A stretch of 64,000 nt of DNA, taken from NCBI GenBank assembly GCA_003260025.2, contig QFZU02000101.1, forward strand, positions 37,005-101,004. The letters run 5' to 3'. This DNA is from Microbispora triticiradicis (lineage in GTDB: Bacteria > Actinomycetota > Actinomycetes > Streptosporangiales > Streptosporangiaceae). The notes beneath the pieces are model-generated. The model worked only from the letters and a program-made list of their open reading frames with translations, had not been told where the DNA came from and made no database searches. This document shows positions 19,201 to 27,725 of the stretch, piece by piece (position 1 is the stretch's first letter; each line of letters begins with the position of its first letter). Made by a program: the position numbers and the translations under genes.

Positions 19201-22200
19201 TGTCGGTGATCAACCGGCCGCCGCCGGGGGCGGGGGCCTGCGTCTGCCGCGCCCGCAGCAGCCCGTCGAACAGGGTGTGGCCGGTGGTGTAGGTGCCGTC
19301 GTTACGGATCGTCTCGGTGGTCACCGCGACCGGCTTGTCGGTGCGGACCAGATAGGAGTACTTCGCACTGGGCGAGGTGGAGTTGCTCGCCTTCGGCCGG
19401 GTCGGCAGCCACACCTGGCTCGTCCGGCCGAGCGCGTCGTACGTCACGTCGGTCCGCTTGCCGCTCGGGTCCACGACTCCGGTCGTGGCGCCCCACTCGG
19501 GGCGGATCTCCGTCGTGGTCACGTGACCGGCCGGGTTGGTCACGGTCGTCTTGGTGACCAGGCCCCCGGAGGCCGGGGCGTAGGCGGTGGTCGTCTTGTG
19601 CTGGGCCGCGTCGGCGACCTCGACCACCCGCCCGTACGCGTCGTACTTCGTGGTGGCGACGGTGACGTACGAGGGCGAGCCGTCGTAGCCGGCGAGCTTC
19701 TCGGTGGTGGTGACGTCGCCCTTCGTCGGTGCCGCGCCGAAGGCGAGATCGTCGTAGGACATGCGGGCGTCCGACAGCAGGTCCTTCGACCGGTCCGGCG
19801 TGACGGAGCAGGCCACCGAGACCGTCTCCACCCGGGCGAGCGTGTCGATGATCCACTTGCTGTCGTTGCGGGCGTACGTGTTGCGCACGCACTGGTCGTC
19901 GTCCGCGGTGGAGGTGTCGCCGAGGTCGTTCACCTGGGTGGCGAGCGCGTCGTTGTTGAAGGCGGTGGCGGTCTCGGTGCGGCGCCACCCGCCCGCGGTC
20001 AGCGCGGTGCGGGTCCGGGTCCTGGCCGTGTCGACCATGTAGGCGCGGCTGGTGCCCCAGGAACGGACCCGGGTGGCGGTCGGGCCGCGCGTCCACGGGT
20101 CGGAGATGGTGCCCTCCAGGACCGTGCCGCCCGCGCGGGTGTAGGTGGTCACCTCGCGGACGACGCCCTGCAGCCAGTCGTCGTCGGTGCTGGCCGTGCC
20201 CTCGGAGTCGGTCACGCTCGCCGAGCGGGTGCCCGAGGAGGTCTTGTCGCCGTCCATGCCGCGGAAGTAGAGGTATTCGGTGAGCGACCGCTCCCCGTCC
20301 GGGTCGCCCTCGTAGACGCGGACCTTCTGGTACCCGCGCCACTGCGACCAGGTCTTGTACTTCTCCTTGGTCAGCCCGTCGTCGTCGTCGTAGTGCCAGG
20401 CCGCCGGGCCGACGTACTCGTAGCCTGTGGTGGTGAAGGGCGCGCCGCCGGTGCGGTCGATCTCGCTGACCTCGGTGACGACGTACTTGTGGAACCAGTC
20501 CTTGATGGGGTCGCTCGCGCCCTCGGGCGTCCAGTACTGCGGGAAGCACCGCTTGGTGTTGGCGTCCAAAGCAGGGGTCTGACCGGCCTCGCACTCCTCG
20601 CCCGAGTAGGTGACGGAGATCTGACCGCCGGTCTCGTTGGAGATGACGGTGATCCGCCGCTTGGTGAACGGCGGCAGGCCCTCGGTGCCGTCGACCCGGT
20701 TGTGCATCTGCGCGCCGCCGAACGTGACCGCGGGCAGGGCGGCGCTGCCGCCGGCCTTCCCGGTCTGCTGGACGGAGTCCAGCCACAGCGCGGGGTCGGT
20801 GCCGTCGCCCGCGCCCGGGAACAGGTGGGTCAGGGTCCAGGTGTCGACGTCGGCGTACGCGCTGCCGGACCAGATCTGCGTGGTGATCGAGGTGAGCCGT
20901 TTGCGCGACCAGAACGTCGGCGAGACCTTGCCGGTGCACGACTGCCCGGAGTCGCAGTTCTGGTCCATCGGCACGTCCGGCCAGTGCGCGGCGTTCGCGG
21001 TGGTGAACTTCGACGTGGCGCAGTCGAACGACGAGTCGGGCAGGCACCGCTCGGCCACCCCGAAGGTCACCCGGGCCGGCGCGGAGGCGGAGAACAGACT
21101 GTCGGTCCGCTGCGCGTAGTCGATCCGGCTCAGATAGCCGCCGCGGTCGTAGGAGGTGGCGGTGGCCAGGTTGCGGGCGTAGTAGTTGGTCTCCTTGGCG
21201 TACCAGTAGGTGGCGGCGTTGCCGTTCGGATCGACGACGTAGTCGAGGTTCCACCGCCACGCCTGCCTGCACCAGGACGCGGCGTACGTCGTGCCGTGAC
21301 AGGGCTCGCCGGAGTCGTCGCCGAACACCGGGACCGTCCAGGTGGAGTCGGTCTCGGGCTTGCCGGACGCCCAGCCGGGCAGCCGGGCGAGCCCGAAGAA
21401 GTACTGCGTGCCGTCGGTGGTGGTGATCTTCCAGTGCTCGCCGTCGTCGTCGCCGTTGGTGGCGCCGGTGAGCTTCTCCACCTTGGCGGCGTCGTCGTTC
21501 TTCATCCGCCACACGCCGGTCGCGTCGTCGCGGATCAGCTCGCTCGCCTTGCCGCCCAGGGTGACGGTCGCGTTGTCGTACGCCCAGCACTGGTCGCCGG
21601 TCTTCGGCGTCACCCCGTCGTCGGCGCAGGACTTGTAGCGGCGCTCGACGAACCCGCCGGAGGCGAGGTCCCAGCCCTCGCCGATCCAGGAGGTCTGGTT
21701 GTTGGTGGAGGCGGTGCGCCCGTCCACACTGCCGGAGGAGTAGGACAGCGCGAGCTGCGGCATCGGCCCGCCCAGCCCCGGGGGCGTGCGCAGCGGGTAC
21801 GACCAGGAGAACTCGCCCGTCGAGCCGCCGCCCGACCAGGTCGCCGACGGCGACAGGGAGCTCGCGGTGAAGTCGCCCGACCCGCCCGAGGGGGCCGCCG
21901 TCAGCGCGTACACCGAGCCGCCCGACACCGCTGCGGGCGCGGCCTGGACGACGGCGGTGACTTTCCCGTCGTGGTTCTCGCTAGGGACGGGAGTCGCGGC
22001 CCGGCACGCGGGGGTGCCAGGGGTGGTCAGGGCGCAGGCGGGCAGCTGGACCAGCCGCAGCCGCGAGGCCCAGTCACCGCCGTAGGTGTCCGCGAAGCTC
22101 GAATAGTCCACCTCGAGGTCGGCCCGTCCGGCCGCCTGCTCGTCGGTGCGGGCGACCCGCACGACCACGCCGTCCACGCCGAGCCCGGCCGTCGCCTTGC

Positions 22201-22588
22201 GGTCGAGCACCTGCACGGCGACGGTGCCGGTCCCTGCGCCGGTCCCTGCGCCGCCGGCCTGATCGGCGGGCACGCCGACGGAGACGGGAAGACCGCCCGC
22301 GCGGGCACTGCCGGTGCCGGAAGGGCGGACGGTGGCGGTGCCGGGCTCCGGCCAGGCGGCCGCACGTGCCCGCCACGCCGTGCCCGCCTCGGGGTCCTTC
22401 CCGGCGGGCCGCGCGCTCCCCGTACGGCCGGAGACCGAGGAGACGTCGCCGGGCCGGTGCGGGCCCTCCGGCGCCGCCTCCGCCGCGCGCGGCACCTGGA
22501 ACAGGCCGAGCAGTACGGCCGCCGCCACCGGCGCCGCGAGACGGGTGGTCCACCTGCGGGACAGGGGGACCACGGGTTTGCCGATCAC
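16262..22588 (-). CDS. Secreted RHS/YD-repeat protein with C-terminal Stv-like domain
   Basis: The protein is about 2108 residues, from a GTG at 22588 that has GGAGG eight bases upstream. A signal peptide (RRWTTRLAAPVAAAVLLGLF, ending near AEAAP) is followed by an N-terminal beta-rich region with GLGGPMPQLALSYSSGSVDG. Many YD repeats (YDALGR, YDPRGR, YDAAGN) lead to the RHS core end REYDAAAGRFLSVDPLIDL near residue 1790. The variable C-terminal part (about 305 residues) has a hydrophobic helix pair (VIVSTIVAVGVGLA, GTVGCAMLAGAAAHLV) and a final domain with FAGHGEYRLGAGETVVPEGT and VYAPHGGKIPD, which resembles the putative adhesin Stv domain. RHS proteins cage and deliver C-terminal toxins or adhesins. 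It lies 86 bp downstream of the LamG gene. The toxic or adhesive activity is not shown. Confidence 0.92.
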   Translation of the reverse strand: MIGKPVVPLSRRWTTRLAAPVAAAVLLGLFQVPRAAEAAPEGPHRPGDVSSVSGRTGSARPAGKDPEAGTAWRARAAAWPEPGTATVRPSGTGSARAGGLPVSVGVPADQAGGAGTGAGTGTVAVQVLDRKATAGLGVDGVVVRVARTDEQAAGRADLEVDYSSFADTYGGDWASRLRLVQLPACALTTPGTPACRAATPVPSENHDGKVTAVVQAAPAAVSGGSVYALTAAPSGGSGDFTASSLSPSATWSGGGSTGEFSWSYPLRTPPGLGGPMPQLALSYSSGSVDGRTASTNNQTSWIGEGWDLASGGFVERRYKSCADDGVTPKTGDQCWAYDNATVTLGGKASELIRDDATGVWRMKNDDAAKVEKLTGATNGDDDGEHWKITTTDGTQYFFGLARLPGWASGKPETDSTWTVPVFGDDSGEPCHGTTYAASWCRQAWRWNLDYVVDPNGNAATYWYAKETNYYARNLATATSYDRGGYLSRIDYAQRTDSLFSASAPARVTFGVAERCLPDSSFDCATSKFTTANAAHWPDVPMDQNCDSGQSCTGKVSPTFWSRKRLTSITTQIWSGSAYADVDTWTLTHLFPGAGDGTDPALWLDSVQQTGKAGGSAALPAVTFGGAQMHNRVDGTEGLPPFTKRRITVISNETGGQISVTYSGEECEAGQTPALDANTKRCFPQYWTPEGASDPIKDWFHKYVVTEVSEIDRTGGAPFTTTGYEYVGPAAWHYDDDDGLTKEKYKTWSQWRGYQKVRVYEGDPDGERSLTEYLYFRGMDGDKTSSGTRSASVTDSEGTASTDDDWLQGVVREVTTYTRAGGTVLEGTISDPWTRGPTATRVRSWGTSRAYMVDTARTRTRTALTAGGWRRTETATAFNNDALATQVNDLGDTSTADDDQCVRNTYARNDSKWIIDTLARVETVSVACSVTPDRSKDLLSDARMSYDDLAFGAAPTKGDVTTTEKLAGYDGSPSYVTVATTKYDAYGRVVEVADAAQHKTTTAYAPASGGLVTKTTVTNPAGHVTTTEIRPEWGATTGVVDPSGKRTDVTYDALGRTSQVWLPTRPKASNSTSPSAKYSYLVRTDKPVAVTTETIRNDGTYTTGHTLFDGLLRARQTQAPAPGGGRLITDTYYDSRGQAVKANQPYFNDQAPATTLWEVGNDADIPGQTRTQYDGAGRPTASIFLVHNVEKWRTTTAYGGDHVDLTPPAGGTATTTYTDARGRTTELRQYKGATPTGAYDATRYAYTPGGQLAKVTDPAGNQWSYGYDPRGRRVRADDPDKGRTTFAYDDLDQLTSSTDARGRTLAYTYDVLGRPTGRYDGSPTGTKLADWTYDTLASGTSVKGLPVASTRYAGGQAYTTKVDSYDAAYRATSTTVVVPAAEGKLAGSYQYGASYNVDGTLSGSAIPAAGGMLREVMLYGYDELGNPVTTSGLTSYVTDTKYSKLSQPLWQTLRTSSTGKRVMRYFYFDDGTNRLNRVLTQRETAPVGISDLNYGYDAAGNITSIADKPSGQTPDVQCFTYDHLRRLTEAWAQGAEDCAAAPSTSVLGGPAPYWSSFGYDATGNRTREVRHSGSGDVTRTSTFPAAGQPQPHTLRTVATAGGPNDGQSDSYGYDAAGNTTGRTAGAVQQTLEWDTEGHLAKVTEAGKTTSYLYDADGNRLIRRDPTGTTLYLPGQEVRLDAASQATSYTRYYSHGGAQVAVRTKAGLSWLAPDPQGTATAAVDASTQTVTLRRFDPFGQARGTAPTAWPGEKGFVGGTIDASTGLTHLGAREYDAAAGRFLSVDPLIDLTDPQQMNGYAYANNSPVTSSDPGGLIPEDYANGRNGGYRGWQQDVAAAKAHRPIRSHPSYRPVGHYSATPVYHAPKPTCGTWNFGCHIRKAVSTAGQWVAEHKTVIVSTIVAVGVGLACEAVTAGAGTVGCAMLAGAAAHLVSDAMQDNIHSVGDALRSAAIGSLEGLAGAGIGRAIGALAPKIAGAAGNVAGRGRAGHDYAATVLKGGRPDGQKVFAGHGEYRLGAGETVVPEGTSLHVYAPHGGKIPDIVGLGIESGTGRNPVRVYGPGEAAPDYTLKPPVGLTIREQSHTVDSATHLSELLKPRMGTCHWAACQEVR

Positions 22589-22674
22589 TTCAGAGCCTCC
22601 GTGAGTACGGGCGGAGCCGGGAGAACGAGGGGAAGGAGCGCGGTCGTCACCGGCCGCGCCGGTCGGGGGAGTGG

Positions 22675-25600
22675 TCACGCGAGCCCCAGTGCGAGGCCGA
22701 GGATCTCCTCGTCGGTCAGGACGCCGGTGTAGACGTGGACGTCGTCCAGGTCGCCCGGCCAGTAGCCGGTCGCCGCGCCCGCCGATCGGGCCCGGCCCAT
22801 CTGCAACGCACCGGTGGAGTTCCAGGGCGAGCCGAAGGCGGTGACGGCGACCTTCTGGCCGTTGACGTACAGCCGCTGCTCCTGACGCGGGTAGTCGTAG
22901 ACGCCTGTCAGCAGCGTCCACTGCTCCGGGTCGACGGGGGCCAGCGCGGGGTCCGCGGCGGCGCTGAACAGGCTCGCCGTGTCGGTGTCGGCGTCCGGCA
23001 GGTCGAACGACCACTTACCGGTGGTGCCGAAGACGCGGTAGCCGAGCGTGAAGGCGCTGCGGCGGGCGCCGTCCTGGCTCACGGCGGTCGCCGTCCTGCC
23101 CGCGCCGGTGAGCCGGACCCAGGCCACCGCGGTGAAGCTGCCGTCGGTCCGGGTGACGTACGCCGGTGTCGCGGCGTACTGGCCGGAACCCGGCAGCGCC
23201 AGGGCGTTGAGGTCGTGCCCGTCGGTGGTCCACGCGGCCCCGCCGGACAGGGTCGCGGCGCGCCCGGTGTGGCTGGTGGAGGTGGCGGCGGACGTGCCGC
23301 TTCCCTCGTCGAACCGCCACCGGCCCTGGTGCTGCGGCGGCCGGTTCACCAGGTCGGCCACCTCGGACGGGTAGACGATGCGGTCCCACACCCGGACCTC
23401 GTCGACGACTCCGCCGAAGTAGTTGCCGAGCACGCCGTCGATCTTCATGCGGCCGATCTCGAAGGCGCCGGTCGCGTTCCACGGCGTGGTGAAGGCCGGT
23501 TGGGACGACTGCAGCCGTCCGTTGACGTACAGGCGCAGCTGGGCCGCGGCCGGGTCGTACACGCCGACGAGGTGCTCCCAGGCGTTGAGCCGGGCGGGCG
23601 CGTCCGAGACCGCCTTGACCGGCGAGACGCCGTCCGCGTCGGAGGGGCGGCGGCCGAAGTTCCACTTCTTGTCGCCGTGGTTGTAGTAGAGCTGGAAGCC
23701 GGCGGCGCGGTTCCCCTCTTGGGCCGCGACCGTGTTGACGTGGGTGTCGTTGGTGACCTGCGCCCAGGCGGAGACGGTGAAGGCCTTGCCGGTGTCCAGC
23801 ACGGGGCCGCTCGTCGCGAGGTGGCTGCCGGTGCCGTTCAGGTAGGCGGCCTTGACCGAACGGCCGCCGCCGAAGGACACGTCGGTCGCCGTCAGCGTCT
23901 TGCCGCCGACCGCGTCGGCGGCGGTGGCCGACGCGGCGGCCTCGTCCATCGTCCAGTGCGAGACCGGCCCGGCCGCCGTGAAGGAGACGTAGAACTGGTA
24001 GGCGGCGTACGGCCCGAGGTTGCCCGCCTGGTCGACCGGCCACACGTACACCGTGTTCAGCCAGTCGTGGGACGGGGCGATCTGCACGGTGGCGGCGCCG
24101 GACGACGCCTGCACCCGGCGGCGCGCCGTGATGTCGTCCACCGCGTAGTCGAAGGCGACCACGTCCGGGTCGGCCGCGTTCCGCGTGAACGTGAAGGCGC
24201 CCGGGCGGCCGATTCCGTCGTGCCACAGGCTCGGATCGGTCGGCTCGTCCCCCGGATAGCGCGCCGAGGAGACACCGGGCAGTCCCGCGGGGACGGCGGT
24301 GTCGACCCGGAACTCGCACCAGGCGCTCCACGGCCCGCCGTCGGTCCCGTCGTACGCCCGGACGCGCCAGGAGTAGACGCCGCCCTCGACCAGGCCGGAC
24401 AGCGTCACCTTGTGCTCGACCGGGTCGACGGACGCCTTGTAGCCGGTGGTCTTGGTGTACAGGTCGCCCCAGGTGCCGGCCGAGGGGTTGTGGACGTTGA
24501 CGTCGAACTCGGCCCGGACCCCGTCACCCGCCTTGTCCGGGTCGTAGATCTTCGCCTTCAGCGCCGGGGTCAGGGAGTTGACCGCGGGCCGCCCGGAGCC
24601 CGTCGCACAGGGCGTGGCCGGGGCGGTGCCCATCGCGGCGGGCCGGCTGGGCACGCTGTTGTAGGTGACGACGAGCTTGGCGGTGTCCTGGTCGAATCCC
24701 TTCCAGCCGTAGTTGTCGGTCTCGTCTCCCGCGATCAGGCCGAGAGTGGTGTCGTCGAGCCCGCGCCCGGCCGTGCTGACCACCGCGTCCGTCGCGTCGA
24801 ACTCGATCCCGCCGCTGTCGCACCCGCCGGGGGAGTAGCCCTTCGCGACGTTCAGCTCGTCCAGCTTCCGGTGCAGCGCCGGCTGCTTGGCCCAGGTGGT
24901 CGACTGGGAGATCGGCCCGGTGAACCACAACTGGACGGGCCGCGCGCTGCACGACCAGGACCAGGTCTCGGTGATCCGGAACGTCGCCTTGAGGATGTGC
25001 TTGTACGCCACGTGGTCGGTTCGCATGCGGTAGAACGAACGACGCTTCACCGAGCCGTTGTACGAGCCCGCCTCGGACCGGTGACTGGGATTCCAGCCGG
25101 TGTAGGAGCCGTCGGACGACACCATCGCCCAGCCGAGCCTCGACCCCGTCCACTCCGGATCGATGAAGACGGGAAACGTGGTCCCCGAGTCGGTAAGCAT
25201 GGCCCGGTCCGGAGTGATCGAGATCGCCGACGAGGTCACCTCGGTGGGCATCGTCGCGCGCCTGCTCCCGCTTTCCGGGGCATCGGCGGACGACGCCTGC
25301 CGCCCCGCGGTGGCACCCGCGGCGGACGAGTCCCACATCTGCGGCGTGGGGGAGTGGAACACCACCGCCCCGCCCTCGGCGACCGCCTGGGCCGCCCCCT
25401 CCGCGCCCTCGCTGACCGCCACCCCCTTGGTTCCCAGGCCGAAGGTGATCGTGGCGAGCGCCGGGTTGGCCGCCGCCTGCGCGTCCTTCACGACGAGCAC
25501 CTCGGAGAAGCCGGTGACCGAGGCCGTCACCCGCAGGTCGACCCCCGGAAGCACCTCCGGATATGTGGCCGACGCCCCCTCGATCTCCGGCGCAGGCAGC

Positions 25601-26034
25601 TTGCCCGGCCAGCTCATCGACAGCTCACGGCCCTGGTCGGAGATGGTCGCGAACGGACCGTCCCCGCCGCCCGACAGGGACAGGCCCACCGCCGTCGCCA
25701 CCGGTGCGATCGTCCCGTCGGGCTCGGCCCGCAGCGTCGTGTCCACGGCGGCCCACCCGGCGCCCCGGCGGACCCGGACCGGCAACGGGCTCTGTTCGAG
25801 CGTGAACGTCCCGTCGCTGTTGGCGTACACGGTCCGGTTCTCCGTCCGCCGGTCGAGCACCTCGACCGGCTGCCCGGAGGTCCGGGCGGCGCGCAGCGCG
25901 GCGGCTTCGTCCTGCTGCGCCGCCGGAACCGGCTCGGCGTACGCACGGCTCCCGGGCGTCAGCGGTGACAACGCGGCGGCGATCAGGACGAACGCGGGCA
26001 TGGCACGGTGCAGCCTCAAGCGGTGCAGCCTCAA
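22675..26034 (-). CDS. Secreted LamG-domain protein preceding the RHS gene
   Basis: The protein is about 1119 residues. A signal peptide (RAMPAFVLIAAALSPL, ending near RAYAEP) is followed by a region met at the N termini of actinobacterial RHS/LamG proteins (PVEVLDRRTENRTVYANSDG). A DNRLRE-like beta domain comes next (YKHILKATFRITETWSWSC), then fibronectin-like and LamG modules. The two LamG-type modules begin near residues 690 (SHWTMDEAAA) and 903 (GRWRFDEGSG). LamG folds bind carbohydrate or protein ligands. The TTG start at 26034 has GGAG six bases upstream and gives a normal signal peptide; the longer frame from 26151 would not. It is probably co-expressed with RHS and may help it anchor to or recognise a surface. 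Confidence 0.88.
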   Translation of the reverse strand: MRLHRLRLHRAMPAFVLIAAALSPLTPGSRAYAEPVPAAQQDEAAALRAARTSGQPVEVLDRRTENRTVYANSDGTFTLEQSPLPVRVRRGAGWAAVDTTLRAEPDGTIAPVATAVGLSLSGGGDGPFATISDQGRELSMSWPGKLPAPEIEGASATYPEVLPGVDLRVTASVTGFSEVLVVKDAQAAANPALATITFGLGTKGVAVSEGAEGAAQAVAEGGAVVFHSPTPQMWDSSAAGATAGRQASSADAPESGSRRATMPTEVTSSAISITPDRAMLTDSGTTFPVFIDPEWTGSRLGWAMVSSDGSYTGWNPSHRSEAGSYNGSVKRRSFYRMRTDHVAYKHILKATFRITETWSWSCSARPVQLWFTGPISQSTTWAKQPALHRKLDELNVAKGYSPGGCDSGGIEFDATDAVVSTAGRGLDDTTLGLIAGDETDNYGWKGFDQDTAKLVVTYNSVPSRPAAMGTAPATPCATGSGRPAVNSLTPALKAKIYDPDKAGDGVRAEFDVNVHNPSAGTWGDLYTKTTGYKASVDPVEHKVTLSGLVEGGVYSWRVRAYDGTDGGPWSAWCEFRVDTAVPAGLPGVSSARYPGDEPTDPSLWHDGIGRPGAFTFTRNAADPDVVAFDYAVDDITARRRVQASSGAATVQIAPSHDWLNTVYVWPVDQAGNLGPYAAYQFYVSFTAAGPVSHWTMDEAAASATAADAVGGKTLTATDVSFGGGRSVKAAYLNGTGSHLATSGPVLDTGKAFTVSAWAQVTNDTHVNTVAAQEGNRAAGFQLYYNHGDKKWNFGRRPSDADGVSPVKAVSDAPARLNAWEHLVGVYDPAAAQLRLYVNGRLQSSQPAFTTPWNATGAFEIGRMKIDGVLGNYFGGVVDEVRVWDRIVYPSEVADLVNRPPQHQGRWRFDEGSGTSAATSTSHTGRAATLSGGAAWTTDGHDLNALALPGSGQYAATPAYVTRTDGSFTAVAWVRLTGAGRTATAVSQDGARRSAFTLGYRVFGTTGKWSFDLPDADTDTASLFSAAADPALAPVDPEQWTLLTGVYDYPRQEQRLYVNGQKVAVTAFGSPWNSTGALQMGRARSAGAATGYWPGDLDDVHVYTGVLTDEEILGLALGLA

Positions 26035-26035
26035 G
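26006..26035. repeat. Perfect 15-bp tandem duplication in a signal peptide
   Basis: The unit CGGTGCAGCCTCAAG occurs twice head to tail. Read on the minus strand it gives the repeated LRLHR units at the very start of the LamG protein. Each unit carries a TTG, so the duplication also doubles the possible start codons. It lengthens the basic N region of the signal peptide. Confidence 0.8.
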
Positions 26036-26554
26036 CAGGACTCCAGGAAAAGGAGGATGGCCCCGAATGGGGGTGAAAGAGGATTGGCGCGCCGATAGGG
26101 AGCTCCTGGCCGCGCCGACACATGTAATGTGCCGGTTAAGTGGTATGTCAAAACGTGTGGTGCCGATTGCTACTCGGGGGCGGATGTGCCGAAGTTCCGT
26201 CGCTTCGCCGTTTCCTGGCTCGACCAGCAGTGATGCGCTGCTGTGTGCGCGAGTGGCGGGGAATCGGAAACCGGCGGCAGGTTAGGGGTGTATGTCCGAT
26301 CGGATATGCCGCCACGCCGCCGTGAGCGGGAGAGAAATGCGTGCCGGAACTCCGGGCTCCCGGCATGGGGCCGACGATACGGTCGGCGAAAAGGGAATTA
26401 TGGCGGGCTCATTTTCGGGCGTCCGTTTGTAGCCCTATGTGCCGTCCGGTTTGGGGGTTCGCGCTTGGAGATACCGCGCCTGCCAGGAAATATCCGGACA
26501 CTGGTCTGTGGCGGGGCACCATACGGAGGTTCTGTCTAGGCTACTCTCGCGGCT
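26036..26554. other. Intergenic region between the divergent LamG and manC genes
   Basis: Apart from the candidate LamG promoter, this 519-bp stretch holds no gene I can support. Short frames on the plus strand (for example 26243-26539) have unbiased codon use and no recognisable features. Base composition is lower in GC than in the flanking genes, as expected for a regulatory region. Confidence 0.5.
26122..26151 (-). promoter_or_regulatory. Candidate promoter of the LamG-RHS operon
   Basis: On the minus strand a perfect TTGACA (26151-26146) is followed after 18 bases by TTACAT (26127-26122), about 88 bases upstream of the LamG start. A consensus -35 hexamer is rare in DNA of this GC content, which makes the match more convincing. 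No operator is evident. Confidence 0.5.
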
Positions 26555-27658
26555 GTGAGGGACAGTTCTGTGCGGTCGCCGGACGGTCTTGAGGCGATCC
26601 TTCTCGTGGGCGGCCAGGGCACGCGTCTCCGGCCGCTGACGCTCAGCACGCCGAAGCCGCTGCTGCCGACGGCGGGGGTGCCCTTCCTCGCGCACCAGCT
26701 GGCCAAGGCGCGGGCGTACGGGGTGCGCCGGGTGGTCTTCGCGACGTCCTACCGGGCCTCGATGTTCGCCGAGGCTTTCGGCGACGGGGCGGGGCTGGGC
26801 CTGGAGATCGTGTACGTGACCGAGGACACCCCGCTCGGGACCGGCGGCGCGATCCGCAACGCCGCGCGGGCCCTGACCTGCCCGCCCGAGGCGCCGGTGC
26901 TCGTGCTGAACGGCGACATCCTGTCGGGCCACGACATCGCCGCGCAGGTCGGCCTGCACGTCTCGCGCGGGGCCGCGGTGACCCTCCATCTCACGGAGGT
27001 GGACGACCCGTCGAGGTTCGGCTGCGTGCCGACCGACGACGACGGCCGGGTCACCGCATTCCTGGAGAAGACGCCCAACCCCGTGACGAACCGGATCAAC
27101 GCCGGCTGCTACGTGTTCCAGCGCTCGGTCATCGACACGATCCCCGAGGGCCAGGTGGTCTCGGTGGAGCGGGAGACCTTCCCCGGCCTGATCGCGGCCG
27201 GTGAGCTGGTGCTCGGCTTCGCCGACGCGTCGTACTGGCTCGACGTGGGCACGCCCGCGGCGTTCGTGCAGGGCTCGGCCGATCTGGTGCTGGGCAAGCT
27301 CGGCTCGCCCGCCCTGCCCGGCCCGGTCGGGGAGCGGCTCCTGCTCGACGGGGCCGTCGTGTCGCCCGAGGCCAAGGTCACCGGCGGCACGGTCGTCGGC
27401 CCCCGGGCCACCGTCGAGGCGGGCGCCAGCGTGCGCGGCAGCGTGCTCTCCGAGGGCTGTCACGTCGCGTCCGGCGCGACCGTGGTGGACTCGGTCGTCG
27501 GCGTGGGCGCCCGCGTCGCCTCCGGCACAGTGCTGCGCGAGGTCGTGGTCGGCGACGGCGCGCTCATCGGCCCCGGCAACGAACTCACGGCCGGCATGCG
27601 CGTCTGGCCCGGGGTCACGCTGCCCGAGTGCGCCGTCCGCTTCTCCAGCGACGTGTGA
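26555..27658 (+). CDS. manC: Mannose-1-phosphate guanylyltransferase / NDP-sugar pyrophosphorylase
   Basis: This 367-residue protein begins with the nucleotidyltransferase signature LLVGGQGTRLRPLTLSTPKPLLP. It has VLNGDILSG (metal-binding Asp) and EKTPNPVTNRINAGCYVF in the catalytic domain. From about residue 270 there are left-handed beta-helix hexapeptide repeats (VSPEAKVTGGTVVGPRATVEAGA). It should make GDP-mannose from GTP and mannose-1-phosphate, supplied by the phosphomannomutase at 46772-48127. The orthologous position near whiB and the F420 genes in other actinomycetes supports this. A glucose-1-phosphate nucleotidyltransferase is the main alternative. The GTG start has no strong ribosome site. 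Confidence 0.87.
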   Translation: MRDSSVRSPDGLEAILLVGGQGTRLRPLTLSTPKPLLPTAGVPFLAHQLAKARAYGVRRVVFATSYRASMFAEAFGDGAGLGLEIVYVTEDTPLGTGGAIRNAARALTCPPEAPVLVLNGDILSGHDIAAQVGLHVSRGAAVTLHLTEVDDPSRFGCVPTDDDGRVTAFLEKTPNPVTNRINAGCYVFQRSVIDTIPEGQVVSVERETFPGLIAAGELVLGFADASYWLDVGTPAAFVQGSADLVLGKLGSPALPGPVGERLLLDGAVVSPEAKVTGGTVVGPRATVEAGASVRGSVLSEGCHVASGATVVDSVVGVGARVASGTVLREVVVGDGALIGPGNELTAGMRVWPGVTLPECAVRFSSDV

Positions 27659-27725
27659 CATGACCGGTCCCGCTCCCACCCGTCATCGGGGGGAGCGGCA
27701 GACTGGGCGGGTGGAGGCGAGCCGA

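Noticed and set aside
16772..22732. A 1986-codon plus-strand frame antisense to the RHS gene
   Set aside because: The other strand encodes clear YD repeats and a signal peptide; the antisense product is low-complexity Val/Gly/Arg sequence.
22366..25968. A 1200-codon plus-strand frame antisense to the LamG gene
   Set aside because: It has no ribosome site or domain and mirrors the third-position GC bias of the real gene.
26243..26539. A 98-codon plus-strand frame upstream of manC
   Set aside because: Its codon use lacks the strong third-position GC bias, and it has no ribosome site or recognisable motif.
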